Below are positions 10,557 to 23,000 of a DNA stretch of 64,000 nt, one piece after another; the first letter of the stretch is position 1, and every line of letters begins with the position of its first letter. The stretch comes from Closterium sp. NIES-65 (Eukaryota > Streptophyta > Zygnematophyceae > Desmidiales > Closteriaceae). The stretch covers positions 1,984,001-2,048,000 of the forward strand of contig CANXME010002317.1 of NCBI GenBank assembly GCA_948144175.1, read 5' to 3'. The translations under genes and the position numbers were made by a program. Below the pieces are notes generated by a model. The model searched no databases, was not told the DNA's origin, and was given only the letters and a program-made list of their open reading frames with translations.

Positions 10557-11271
10557 CTGGAAGAACACACAATACAATTACAGGAAAGAAGCAGCAGAAC
10601 ACTAAATGAGCTCAGGAAAAAAAAAGGTTATCAGTACATAATCACATCATCGCACAGTCACATAGTCACACTCGTGGAGGAGGATAAACAGACGTTTAGT
10701 CGATACAACAAACAAATGTATCCCCTTCTTAGCATTCCCTCTTTCATTTCTCCCCCGTTTCCCGTTTCGTGACCCCTATTCTCTCCTTATGGAAGCTCAA
10801 TCTCCCCCCCGTTACCTCATTGTCTCCCTCCTTTCCTCCCTACCTGATTGTCCCCTTCCTATCTGAACTGCTCCCCTCCTACTTGCTCGTTTCCCTGTTT
10901 AACTGATCGTTTCCTTTCTCCTTTCTTTCTTGATCTAACTACTTGTCACCCCTTCGATCCTCTCTCAGGGAGACAAATAAGTCCAGGTTACTTCAGAGTG
11001 GACTCAATAATCAGCTCCTATCCACTCAGATGACTTTTTAAACCTCCTCTCGTGTTATATCCTATCCCGTCTCCTTCCCGCCTCCTCTACCCTCTCCTCT
11101 CCGTCGCCTCTCCCCTCTCCTCTCCCGTCTCCTCTCCCGTCTCCTCTCCCGTCTCCTCTCCCGCCTCCACTTTCAACAGCCATCCCCAATCCCGGTCCAA
11201 TTGTGCGAAGAGACAAGATTAAGGATTCAGCGGGAAGGAGTTTAATGTTTGCGAAGGTCAAAGAAAACTCA
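10557..11271 (-). other. Putative 5'UTR intron of the translocator gene
   Basis: On the minus strand a TTCTTCCAG acceptor ends at 10557, eight bases before the start ATG. A possible donor, GTGAGT, lies at 11271-11266, so a noncoding first exon would end at 11272. A pyrimidine-rich minisatellite (CTCCTCTCCCGT units, about 11085-11165) lies inside. The acceptor is convincing; the donor choice and the promoter position upstream of it are inferred. Confidence 0.4.
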
Positions 11272-12152
11272 CGCGTTTACAGGACCGCAGCAGTGCTGGG
11301 TGGATCTCAGGTGAACCGACCCCTGCTCATGCCACGCGGGGAGAATTCCTAATGTCGGCGCGGGAAAAGGATTTCGGCAGGAATATCACAACAATGAAGA
11401 ATCGGCAACGCAGAGCATTTCTCGATACCGACGGTCAGGTAAAATCAGGAATTTAGATTCAGCACTTTCCGTGACAAAAACTATGGCTTTTGGTCGACCA
11501 ACCGTAGCCTTAAATAAAATGGATGATTTGTGGCCTCGGCGATGGCGTAAAACCAACAGGGAAAGGCGAAGAAGCTAAGCCGCGTGAGCGCGTGAAAGTA
11601 GTGACGCATAAGCTAAAAACGTCGTATTCTTCTTCTAAGGAAACTTCTTCATAAGCTCGTCATAAGCTAAGATCATTGGCGCCTATTATAGGAAGAGCAG
11701 AGGCAAGCTTGCGATCGCACGAGTTGAGCAATTCCCGCCTTGTGAGGGTCGACACAGTACATAGCCATTAATAATTTACAACTATGCCTATGTTGAGAGA
11801 GCCATGCCGGCGAGCGAGTGATGTGATGATGTTGATCACTTGAGCCTGCCGCCCAGCTGAAAGAAGGAAAGCCAGGGAAGGGTAGTTTGTATTGTGGGAG
11901 GGTGAGGGCGTGTCACGTGTAGCCCGTTAGCGCTAAGTACCATACCTAACCGATTGTGATTCTGCTGGAACGTCGAAAATCTCAAAACAACTCCTTGAGA
12001 CATGTTAGGATGAATTGTCAAGACATGCCGCTAGTGTTCACTTTCACATACACACGAAGAGATCGGTTTGATGCGGTGAAGTGAGCAAACAAATGGGCCA
12101 TGCTGACGTGACGAAAGTTAGTACCACCCCCACGAGAACACTCAAGTCACAG
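11272..12152. other. Upstream region of the translocator gene; no gene seen
   Basis: Probably the 5'UTR exon and promoter of the minus-strand translocator gene. No TATA-like element can be assigned with confidence and no open frame has recognisable similarity. The right edge is the CACAG target duplication of the solo LTR. Confidence 0.35.
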
Positions 12153-12194
12153 TGTTACGGGTGCAATGAATCGAAGTAGCGAGAATTGCACTAA

Positions 12195-12381
12195 GGGCGC
12201 ATCCCGCTGTGGACACATGTCCCAATCGATGTGTCCCAATCGAGTGTACCGCTCCGAACCGAACTAAACCAAAGACGCGAAAATTTCGAAACTAGGGTGC
12301 AATTCGGTGTAATACGATGCAGTGCGGTGGAAACGATTGGGACACATCGATTGGGACATGTGTCCACAACGGAATGCACCC
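12195..12381. mobile_element. 187-bp Tourist-like MITE (PIF/Harbinger type), copy 1
   Basis: Termini are GGGCGCATCCCGCTGTGGAC and, inverted, GGGTGCATTCCGTTGTGGAC, with inverted similarity continuing about 48 bp. The 3-bp duplication TAA lies at 12192-12194 and 12382-12384. It sits within the solo LTR, where the uninterrupted family sequence reads TTGCACTAAGGTGTC. The second copy, at 30154-30340, has the same length and lies in the opposite orientation. Confidence 0.85.
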
Positions 12382-12571
12382 TAAGTGTCAAAGATGTGAG
12401 CAAACATTTATACACGAAACATGCAAACGGTAACGCGGTGCGTGCGATCTAGCTAGTGCTACGCTGGAAGCGAGGCTCGGGCTAGTCCCAAAGGGTAGGC
12501 CGACACGGCCAGTCCAGCAGTCCAGCAGTGCGCGCGAAGTCGGCGAAGCCCCGTTCGCAGTAACGGGCGAA

Positions 12572-12905
12572 TGTAAGGAAAATTCCTTTTCCTTACTTCG
12601 CATCCCCGCTCAACGCGTACATCACTGTAGCACCTCAGTCAGCACCGTTACCACTCGCATCAATAATCCGCCCGCCATTTTTCGCATGTCGTACCCCGAC
12701 CTCACGGCTCGGCGGTAACCCGCGCTCCGGACCTCCGCCTCGACACTTTTCCCAACCTCAGTCCCAGGCCCGTCGCGCGACAACCACAGTCCATTACCGT
12801 TACCACTGTAGTTTCGCTATATAATCCTTCGCTCATGCCTTCGCTCATTGTACCTTTGCTTCGATAGTGCAATCTTCGTTCGCGCACTCCATTGCACACG
12901 TAACA
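12572..12905 (+). repeat. 5' LTR of Gypsy A
   Basis: TGTAAGG...CGTAACA, 334 bp, matching 29627-29960. It contains a TATATAATCC-type element near 12818 that could be the LTR promoter. Confidence 0.9.
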
Positions 12906-15900
12906 CTTGGTATTCAGAGCCTACGATCTCTTCTCGGACCGCATTCACACCTTCGTTTCCCCACTATCTCAATTTTTTGGGGGGGGTAGACGTCTCTCAG
13001 CGATCAAGCACCGCCGCTCGTAGTGCTCTCTCGTAAGCACGCACGGCCACGACAGAGGCTCTCGCTGCGCTTGACCGACACCCCCGCCATGGCTGAATTT
13101 ACGCTCGCGACGTTGACGCAAAAGCAGCTTGTGTTGAGAATAGAACGAGAATGAATGAACTATGAATGAAGTGAGTACAAATAGGAAACCCTAACTGGTT
13201 GTACCCCCTATGGGATACCCCACTACAGCCTACACAATAGTATAAGCTATATATATGTTCTGACACACCCCCATAGGCAAAGTGGGGGAGAACAAGGGGT
13301 CACAAGACCAGTCAAGCAAAGCAAAGCAAAGCTCAGGGTGGATCACAAAGTCACCACACAGTCCGAGCACAAGAGAAAGGCCAAAGGCCAGTTCACATGC
13401 AAGAGTATAGACATATATATAAAGCTAGACAAGCAAGAGCAGGTATATATATATGTCACAGTACAAGTAAAGTCAAGAGGAGAGCAAGTGAGGCAAGACA
13501 GGCACAAGACCCAGCTGGGTGCAGAAGCGCTGATGGTCACAAGGCGCGAGTGCCTTGGTGAACACATCAGCAGTGTTGGCCTCAGAGGCCACGTACGCAA
13601 GCCGCAACTGTCCACGCTGCTGTAGCTCACGAGCAAGGAAGTAGCGAAGAGCAATGTGCTTCGTTCTGTGCTCCAGACGCTGTTCTCGACACAAGGCCAG
13701 CATGGCCTTGTTGTCTACGTACAGCACTGGAAAAGAACGAGGCGGCTCTCCAAGGTCAGTCAGCAGGTAGGTGAGCCAGCGAAGCTCCTGTGCAGCCATG
13801 GCCCCTGCGTAGATCTCAGCCTCACAGCTGGAGCTGAGAACCGAAGACGAACGAGTAGCCCGCCACTAGACAGAGCCGGAACCAAGGCTGAAGGTGTAAC
13901 CCTGTGACGACCGCTGCGTAGCCTGGTCGTCAGCCCAAGAAGCGTCCGCATGACCTGTAAGGACCACTGGACTGCGCCCTCCAAGCACTAGCCCCATGCC
14001 CGACGTACTGCACAGGTAGCGCAAGACCCTCTTCGCTGCAGCCATGTGCTCTGGTCGGTGTCTCCCAGGAGCAACATAGCGTGCAAGAATGCTCAGAGGG
14101 TATGCAAGGTCAGGTCGTGTGCAGGTCATCAGGTACATGAGGCAGCCAACAAGCTCTGGGTACGGGCCACTCGACTCTACGGACTCATCCGAAGGCAGAG
14201 CTGAGAGTGAGTGGCGGGTAGACAGAGGAGTGGCCTGAGGCGAGGAGTACGTAAAGCCGAAGCGCTGAAGGACCTGCTGCACCATGTGTGACTGAGTCAA
14301 GGTAATGGTGCGGCGTGCTCTGTCCCGAGTGGTCTGCAAGCCAAGGTAGCTGCGCAGTTCACCCAGGTCTGTGCACGTGTGTCTCTTCAGCAGCTCGGAC
14401 TTCACGTAGGCCAGTAAAGCAGTGTCCGCTGTGGCAAAGACCAAGTCGTCGACGTACACGAGGATGTAGAACGGCGGCAGTGAAGTGTCGGTGCGCAGAA
14501 ACAGCGACGGGTCAGCAGTAGAAGGAGCAAACCCAAGAGCCGCAAGAGTAGTCCTCAGTGTGTCGTGCCACTCACGCGGTGCCTGGCGGAGACCGTAGAC
14601 TGGCCGTCGGAGGCTCCACTGGGTGCCAGGAGGGAAAGTCCCAGTGAAGCCAGGTGGACGGCGCAGCCAGATCTCCTCGTGCAGGCTACCCTGCAGGAAC
14701 GCAGTGCTGAAGTCGAGAGAGTGAAGCTCGTAGTCGCGCTGAGCGGCTATGTGCAGCAGCACCCGAAGAGTGGTCATCTTCGGGGTGGGAGAGAAGGTCT
14801 GAAAGTAGTCAACTCCCTGCCGCTGACTGAAGCCACGAGCAACGTACCGCGCCTTGAAGACAGGTGGAGAGCCCGGCGGCCGCTTCACCCGGAAGATCCA
14901 CATGCCACTGACGATGTTCGCCCCAGGAGGGGGAACCGCGTCAACGTAGGTGCCTGTGGACTTCCAGGAAGCCATCTCTGCATCCATAGCTGCCTGCCAC
15001 TGAGAGGAGTAGGGACCCTCTACGGCCTCCGCGTAAGAACGCGGAGTCGGGATGTCTAGTGCATCCGGGTCTCCCTCAGGGGCAAGCAGTACAGACGCGA
15101 GATGAGGTGAAGCAGCCGCTAGACACTGTAACTCCTCCTGTCTGTCCTCTAGGACGTCCGTGCCAAGAGCACACTCACCCCCGACGGACGGAGGACAGAC
15201 AGACGCAGACTCAGCAACAAGACCAGCAGCGTAGTCGAGACGACAGCGAGCAGCAAAGTCAACGAGCTCAGCGACTAGAGCAGACGCAGCAGTGGACTCA
15301 AAAGAGGGGTCAGTGACGACAGTAGCAAGCAGACGCGTGACAGTAGGACTGGCAGCGCGAAGAGAGTCCGACTCAGGGTCGGCAAGCGCAGGAAGAGAGG
15401 ACTCAGGAGGCGAAGGCAAAGGGGCACGCAGAGGAGCAGTGGACGGACGCAGAGACATCCGGTGCGTGCCAGGGACAGGAGGAGGACGCTGACGCGAACC
15501 GCGACCACTAGCGCGAGCAGCACGAATAGGCGACGCGGGAAGAGACGCAGGCTCACGACGCTCAGCAAGACCTCCAGTAGGACCAGTGTAAGGAGAGGGA
15601 GCAGGCAGAGGAGAGGAAGGCTCCAACAGTGACTGCGACTGGACAGGCTGTGGACACTCTACCGAAGGAGGAAGACCAAGAACCTGCTGTAGGAGCGGAA
15701 CGAAGTACGGCCGAGGCCGCGCGGCAGCTCCAGACTCAGCAGGGACAGCACCAGCACCCTCAGCGACAGCACCAGCGCCACCCACACCTCCAGCGGCAGG
15801 ACCAACAGCAGTAGGCTCAGCACCAACGCCCTCAGCACCTCCAGCTCCAGGAGGACCCGCAGGTCCAGCAGCTCCGGGACCGGCAGCACCCGCACCCTCG

Positions 15901-18900
15901 ACGGTCGAAGAAGCTCCAGCTCCAGCTCCAGCAGCACCTCCAGACTCAGCAGCACGCCTCCAGCGGCGAGCGTACCACTCGCGCAGCTCCTGTGGAGAGA
16001 GGGGCTCCCGGCGAGACGCAGCAGCAGGAGAAACCCCAGGCTCAGCAGCTCCAGACGCAGCAGGGACAGCACCAGCGCCCTCAGAGACAGCACCAGCGCC
16101 ACCCACACCTCCAGCGGCAGGACCAACAGCAGCAGGCTCAGCACCAACGCCCTCAGCAGCTCCAGCTCCAGGAGGACCCGCAGGTCCAGTAGCTCCGGGA
16201 CCGGCAGCACCCGCACCCTCGACGGTCGAAGAAGCTCCAGCTCCAGCTCCAGCAGCACCTCCAGACTCAGCAGCACGCCTCCAGCGGCGAGCGAACCACT
16301 CGCGCAGCTCCTGTGGAGAGAGGGGCTCCCGGCGAGACGCAGCAGCAGGAGAAACCCCAGGCTCAGCAGCTCCAGACGCAGCACCCCCAGGCTCAGCAGC
16401 TCCCGACCCAGCACCCCCAGACCCATCACCTCCAGGCACAGCACCCCCCTGCTCAGCACCCCCAGGCTCCGCACTCTCCGCAGTAGCACCCGCAGGCCCA
16501 GTACCCCCAGCAGTAGCACCCCCAGGCTCAGCACCCCCGCGCACAGCACCCCCAGAGTCAGCACCCCCAGGCTCAGCTCCCGCAGCAGCACCAGAGTCAC
16601 CTGTAACCTCGACCGGGTCAACGGCGTCTACCTGGGACACACCTGAGGGGGCAGGAACCTGAGGGGGGAGGGGGTCTACCGGGGGGGGAACCGGTACAAG
16701 GAAGTCCGGGGGAGGGGGGAGGGAAGGAGTGCGGTAGGGGAAGAGACGGTAGAAGGGGACTGACTCGTCGAACGTGACGTCCTGGGAGGACAGAACACGA
16801 CGAGAGGAGGGGTGGTAAAACTGCCACCCTGGGGCGTCAGTGGGGAAGCCAAGGAAGACACAGGGAGCAGCACGAGGGGACAGCTTGTCCGCAGACAAGT
16901 CGCGGACAAACGCCCGAGATCCCCAGACACGGAACACAGACGCATCGCCAACCTTCCCTGTCCACAGCAAGGCTGGGGACATCGCAGGCCGAGAGACCCG
17001 GGGGTGAAGGTTGAGCTGATGCGCCGCGTACCTCACCGCAAACGGCCACAGAAAATGGGGGGCAGCCGCATGCATCATGGACGTACGAGCGACATCCATT
17101 ACCATGCCAATGCGGCGCTCAGCAATCCCATTTTGCTGTGGTGAGTCCGGAAGCGTGAAGGACTGGCGGATGCCTCGCGCACGACAGTAGGCACGCAGAA
17201 GGCCAGAGGAGAACTCTCCGCCTCTGTCCGAGTGCAGACGCAGAACAGGAAAGTCCGAGCCGAAGCTCTTCCTGAGCCGGAGACGAGCCTCGCGGATCCA
17301 GTCGATCAGCACCTCAGTGACCTCACCCTTGCTGCGCAAGGGGAGGACTGTGGTGTAACGCGAGTAGTCGTCAACCACCAACAGGAAGTAGCGCTCGTAA
17401 TCCTGCCCACGGACGGGGGCTGGGCCCCACACATCCATGTGAAGCGTCTGCAGGGGAGCCTCTGTCGGGGGGAAGTGGGAGGAGTGAGGAGTAGCCCGGA
17501 GGCGACCCTCGACACAGGGGACACAGGAAGGTCCTGGCCCGGAGGGGAGAGGAGGGAGAGACTGGGGAAGACCAGAGACAAGGACACGGGAAGCCATGCT
17601 CCGAAGACGGGGCAAGGAGGGGTGGCCAAGACGGTGGTGCCACAGGAGAGTCTCGTGAGACAGGAGGCGACAAGTACAGGGGGCAGACTCAGGACCAGAC
17701 CTGGACGCAGCAGCAAACACCTGACCCGACGCTGCTACCTGACCGGACGCGGGGACAGGAGGAGACTCAGTGGTCAGGGTGTAGAGGCTCGACCCCGGCC
17801 GACGCGAGAACGTGGCCAGGTGCCGGCCTGTGCGTGCGTCCGTGCAGTGGGTCACCCGCTGACTCGCAGGAGTGAACTGGTGAACCCCCGCATCCTGTAG
17901 GTCTGCACCACTCACCAAGTTCGTCGAGAACGAGGGGAGGTACAGGCCAGACAGGGTGCCCGAGGGGGCAGCCGGACACGGGAGGACAGTGGAGAAGTGA
18001 GCGAGGACTGGACCCCCAGAGGGGTCAGCCAGGGAGACTGCAACCGGCCGACCAAGCGGCGTGAGTGTGGTGCGGTCCCGAAAGAAGGAGCGAGAAGCCC
18101 CAGAGTCAAGTGTAAAGGTGAGGGAGGCCGAAGCCAACGCGGTACCTGAGAGCGCAGCCTCACCCGCACCTGAGGAAGCAGACTCACTAGCACCTAGAGC
18201 AGCAGCCGCACCTGTACCTGGAGCAGGAGACTCACTAGCACCCAGAGCAGCAGCCTCACCAGTAGCTAGAGCAGCAGGTCCTATACCTGGGTCAGGCGGG
18301 ACGCACAGGTGACCTGCACGGTCAGCACTAGTAGGCAATGCATACATGGCAGTGAGAATAGCATCATAGTCAAGAGCATATATATCTACCCTCTGCCTAA
18401 GCAACTCCACCCAGTCGGGAAGCTCAGCCTCGTCGCCAAACACGGTACGCCAGGCGTCGCTCAGACGGGCGAAGCAGCGGGACGGTGTATGACTACGTGT
18501 CCCACAAGGCTGACCAGTCCGAGTACCAGTGCGAATCACGTAAGAGCAGCGAACAGCACTGAGAGACCCTCCACTCTGAGCGTACCACTCACGAAGCTGG
18601 CGAGGCGTGAGAGACACGCGAGAGGGTCGCGGGAGCTGCATCTGGCCGCCACCACGAGTAGAAGCAGCAGGAGTGGTAGTAGGAGTAGCGTCGCCACCCC
18701 TACAGCCCCAACCAGCGTACCACTCACGCAGCTGCTGCGGCGTGAGGGACTCACGCCGGCGTCGCTGGGGCTGCATTTGGCTCCGCAAGTAGAAGCAGGA
18801 GCAGGACTAGCAGCAGGGAGGCAGGCAGCCAGGCAAGCCAAAAGGCAGGCAGGCAGGCAAGCAGGCGACGCGCAGCGTGCTAGCAGGGCAAGAGCTCACC

Positions 18901-18929
18901 AGTGGTGGGAAGAGTAGGTTCGGCGACTC

Positions 18930-19780
18930 AGCGGCTCGGCAGCTCGGCGGCTCGGCGGCTCGGGCGACTCGGGCGGCTCGGCGGCAAGGCGGCTCAGCAG
19001 CAACTGCAGCTCAGTAGCTCGGTGACTCGGCGGCTCGGCGGCAGGGCGGCTCGGCAGCAACTGCAGCTCAGCAGCTCAGCGACCCGGCGGCTCGGCGGCA
19101 GGGCGGCTCGGCTGTGGGGCGGCTTGGCTGCTGCAGTGGGAGATGAAGGAGGAGGAGAAGCAGGGGAGGCCACACACCTGCCACCCCTCTGCTGGCCTCT
19201 CCAGGTCGCCTCGACAGGCGACGGGAAAAGGGGGGGTGGGTGGTGGGGGCCGGTAGGTGCAGCGGCGGGGCCAGCAGGTGCAGTTGCGGGGCCGGTAGAA
19301 GGGGACGGCAGGAGCCGTCAGGAGGGGACGGCGGGGCCGTCAGGAAGGGACGGCGGGGCCGTCAGGAGGTGACCGGGCCGCGACGGGGGCAGGCGGCTGG
19401 GCCGCGTAAGGGCCTGGGCGGGGCCGCGACAGAGCCGTCGGCGGGGCCGCGTGAAAGCCGGGGCGGGGCCGCGTAGAAGCCGGGGCGGGGCCGCGCGAGA
19501 GCAGGCGGCGGGGCCGCGAAGGAGCCAGGGCGGGGCCGCGTGAGAGCAGGCGGCGGAGCCGCGTAAGGGCCTGGGCGGGGCCGCGACAAAGCCGTCGGCG
19601 GGGCCGCGTGAAAGCCGGGGCGGGGCCGCGTAGAAGCCGGGGCGGGGCCGCGCGAGAGCAGGCTGCGGGGCCGCGAAGGAGCCGGGGCGGGGCCGCGTGA
19701 GAGCAGGCGGCGGGGCCGCGACAGAGAGGGCGGCGGGGCCGCGTCAGTGAAGGCGGCGGGGCCGTAGGGGAAATGGCGAC
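18930..19780. repeat. GC-rich leader repeats of Copia Y
   Basis: 18930-19120 has degenerate GGCGGCTCGGCGGCAGG units with CAACTGCAGCTCAG blocks. 19375-19780 has ~25-bp units such as GGGGCGGGGCCGCGTGAAAG, including a longer duplication (about 19400-19545 against 19565-19720). Translated on the minus strand they read as RPRP/GPAAPPRALS repeats, probably without coding meaning. Confidence 0.75.
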
Positions 19781-19872
19781 CCGAGGGGTCGCTAAAAAAA
19801 AAAAAATCGCGCCTCGGGGGGCGCTTCGGTGGGCCCAAAAAAACGGTCCGTAGAAGGACCCGCTCTATACCA

Positions 19873-20004
19873 TGTGAGAATAAGCGAACAGGAATGAATG
19901 AACTAGCAGTGAAATGAGTACAAGTAGGAAACCCTAGAATTGTGTACCCCCTATAGGCTAACCCACTGTAGCCTACACAAGCATAACATATATAATGTTT
20001 GACA
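19873..20004 (-). repeat. Divergent Copia LTR at the X/Y junction
   Basis: TGTGAGAATAAGC...ATGTTTGACA; recognisably related to 13132-13265 and 25175-25297 but with many differences. It abuts X's interrupted pol at 20005. No matching partner LTR was found. Confidence 0.75.
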
Positions 20005-23000
20005 GGACTGGCAGCACGAAGGGAGTCCGACTCAGGGTCAGCAAGCGCAGGAAGAGAGGACTCAGGAGGAGAAGGCAAAGGGGCACGCAGAGGAGCAGTG
20101 GACGGACGCAGAGACATCCGGTGCGTGCCAGGGACAGGAGGAGGACGCTGACGCGAACTGCGACCACTAGCGCGAGCAGCACAAACAGGCGACTTGGGAC
20201 GAGACGCAGGCTCACGACGCTCAGCAAGAACTCCAGTAGGACCAGTGTAAGGAGAGGGAGCAGGTAGAGGGGAGGAAGGCTCCAACAGTGACTGCGACTG
20301 GACAGGCTGTGGACACTCTACCGGAGGAGAAAGACCAAGAACCTGCTGCAGGAGCGGAACGAAGTACGGTCGAGGCCGCGCGGCAGCTCCAGACTCAGCA
20401 GGGACAGCACCAGCACCCTCAGCGGCAGCACCAGCGCCACTAACACCTCCAGCGGCTGGACCTCCAGTAGCACCAGCAGGAGAACCACCGCGAGGACAGA
20501 CAGCAGTAGTCTCAGCACCAACACCCTCAGCAGCCCCAGCTCCAGTAGTACCCGCAGGCCCAGCAGCTCCGGGACCGGCGGCACCAGCACCCTCGACGGT
20601 CGAAGAAGCTCCAGCTCCAGCAGCACGCCTCCAGCGGCGAGCAAACCACTCGCGCAGCTCCTGTGGAGAGAGGGGCTCCCGCCGAGACGCAGCACGAGGA
20701 GAAACCCCAGGCTCAGCAGCCCCAGACGCAGCACCCCCAGGTCCAGTAGCTCCAGACGCAACACCCCCTAGCTCAGCAGCTCCAGGCACAGCACCCCCCG
20801 GCTCAGCACTCCCAGGCTCAGCACCCTCCGCAGTAGCACCCCCAGGCTCGTCACCCCCGCGCACAGCACCCCCAGAGTCAGCCCCCCCAGGCCCAGCACC
20901 CTCCGCAGTAGCACCCCCAGGCTCGGCACCCCTGCGAACAGCACCCCCAGAGTCAGCACCCCCAGGCTCAGCACCCGCAGCAGCACCAGAGTCACCAGTA
21001 ACCTCGACCGGGTCAACTGCGTCTACCTGGGACACACCTGAGGGGGCAGGAACCTGAGGGGGGGGGGGTCTACCGGGGGGGGGAACCGGCACAAGGAAGT
21101 CCGGTGGTGGGGGAAGGGAAGGAGTGCGGTAGGGGAAGAGGCGGTAGAAGGGGACTGACTCGTCAAACGTGACGTCTTGGGAGGACAGAACACGACGAGA
21201 GGAGGGGTGGTAGAACTGCCACCCTGGAGCGTCTGTGGGGAAGCCAAGGAAGACACAGGGAGCAGCACGAGGGGACAGCTTGTCCGCAGACAAGTCGCGG
21301 ACAAACGCCCGAGATCCCCAGATACGGAACGCAGACGCATCGCCGACCTTCCGCGTCCACAGTAACAATGGTGACATCGCGGGCCGAGAGACCCTGGGGT
21401 GAAGGTTGAGCTGATGCGCCGCGTACCTCACCGCAAACGGCCACAGAAAATGGGGGGCAGCCGCATGCATCATGGACGTACGAGCGACATCCATGACCAT
21501 GCCAATGCGGCGCTCAGCAATCCCATTTTGCTGTGGAGAGTCCGGAAGCGTGAAGGTCTGGCGGATCCCTCGTGCACGACAGTAGTCTCGCAGAAGGCGA
21601 GAGGAGAACTCCCCGCCTCTGTCCGAGTGCAGACGCAGAACAGGAAAGTCCGAGCCGAAGCTCCTCCTGAGCTGGAGACGAGCCTCGCGGATCCAGTCGA
21701 TCAGCACCTCAGTGACAGCACCCTTGCTGCGCAAGGGGAGGACTGTGGTGTAACGCGAGTAGTCGTCAACAACCAACAGGAAATAGCGCTCGTGCCCCTG
21801 CCCACGGACGGGGGCTGGACCCCACACGTCCATGTGAAGCGTCTGAAGAGGAGCCTCTGTCGGGGGGAACTGGGAGGAGTGAGGAGCAGCCCGGAGGCGC
21901 CCCTCGACACAGGGGACACAGGAAGGTCCTGGCCCGGAAGGAAGGGGAGGAAGAGACTGGGGAAGACCAGAGACAAGGACACGGGAAGCCATGCTCCGAA
22001 GACGGGGCAAGGAGGGGTGGCCCAGACGGTGGTGCCACAGGAGAGTCTCGTGAGACAGGAGGCGACACGAACAGGGGGCAGACTCAAGACCTGACCGGGA
22101 CGCAGCAGCAAACACCTGAACTGACGCAGCTACCTGACCAGACGCAGGGACAGGAGGAGACGTAGTGGTCAGGGTGTAGAGGCTCGACCCCGGCCGACGC
22201 GAGAACGTAGCTAGGTGCCGGCCTGTGCGTGCGTCCGTGCAGTAGGTCACCCGCTGACTCGCAGGAGTGAACTGGTGAACCCCCGCATCCTGTAGGTCCG
22301 CACCACTCACCAAGTTCGTCGAGAACGAGGGAAGGTACAGACCAGACAGGGTGCCCGAGGGGGCAGCCGGACACGGGAGGACAGTGGAGAATTGAGAGAG
22401 GACAGGACCCCCAGAGGGGTCAGCAAGGGAGACCGCAACCGGTCGGCCAAGCGGCGTGAGGGTGGTGCGGTCTCGAAAGAAGGAGCGAGAAGCCCCGGAG
22501 TCAAGTGTGAAAGTGAGGGAGGACGAAGGCGACGCAGTACGTGAGAGCGCAGTCTCACCAGCACCTGAGAGCGCAGACGCACTGGCACCTAGAGCAGCAG
22601 CCTCACAAGCACCTAGCGCAGCAGTACCAATGCCCGGGTCGGGCGGGAAACACCGGTAACAGTCACCCTCCTCACTAATAGTCACAGCATACATAGCAGC
22701 AAGGATAGCATCAAAATGAAGATCAAAGATCGCTACACCAGCCCTAAGAAGCTCATCCCAGCGAGGGATCTCACTAGCCCTGGGGAACTGGTGACGCCAA
22801 GCGTCCATCAGGCGGCCAAAGCAGCGCTGGGTGGGGTGGGCACCCCCACACTGCTCACCCGCGCGGTCGCCAGAGCGAAGGACGTAGGTACAAGGACCAG
22901 TACCCCCACCCCTCTGACGTCGAGTGTACCACTCACGGAGCTGCTGGGGCGGAGGGATGTCGCGCGAACGCTGCTGCTGCTGCTGCTGCGAGCGCTGACC

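Larger units (their letters stand above)
13266..20004 (-). mobile_element. Copia element Y (inner), joined to the 3' end of X
   Basis: An LTR-like block at 19873-20004 (132 bp, divergent from X's LTRs) is followed on the minus strand by a primer site (TGGTATAGAGCG), a repeated leader (about 18930-19860) and a long frame (18788-13866). In order this encodes a variant knuckle (C-X13-C-X4-H-X4-C), protease (FTLDSGASRSFF), integrase (VVDDYSRYTTVLPL), a long Gly/Ala/Pro-rich linker with a ~110-residue tandem duplication, reverse transcriptase (ILVYVDDLVFATAD, about 14440) and RNase H (GHADASWADDQATQ). The RNase H tail continues toward 13473. Y has no separate 3' LTR. The simplest reading is that Y inserted into X's pol and later recombined with X's homologous 3' half, so the right part of the frame could be X-derived. 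Confidence 0.7.

Noticed and set aside
10848-11261. Small frames upstream of the translocator start
   Set aside because: Pyrimidine-rich low-complexity DNA within the likely 5'UTR intron; no similarity recognised.
13338-13625. Separate plus-strand gene near 13338
   Set aside because: Lies opposite the Copia RNase H tail and 3' untranslated region.
18309-19476. Arg/Gly-rich plus-strand frames
   Set aside because: They lie over the Copia Y leader repeats and gag start on the opposite strand.
14315-22094. Plus-strand frames opposite the Copia pol regions
   Set aside because: Shadow frames of the minus-strand Copia genes; compositions differ and no domains appear.
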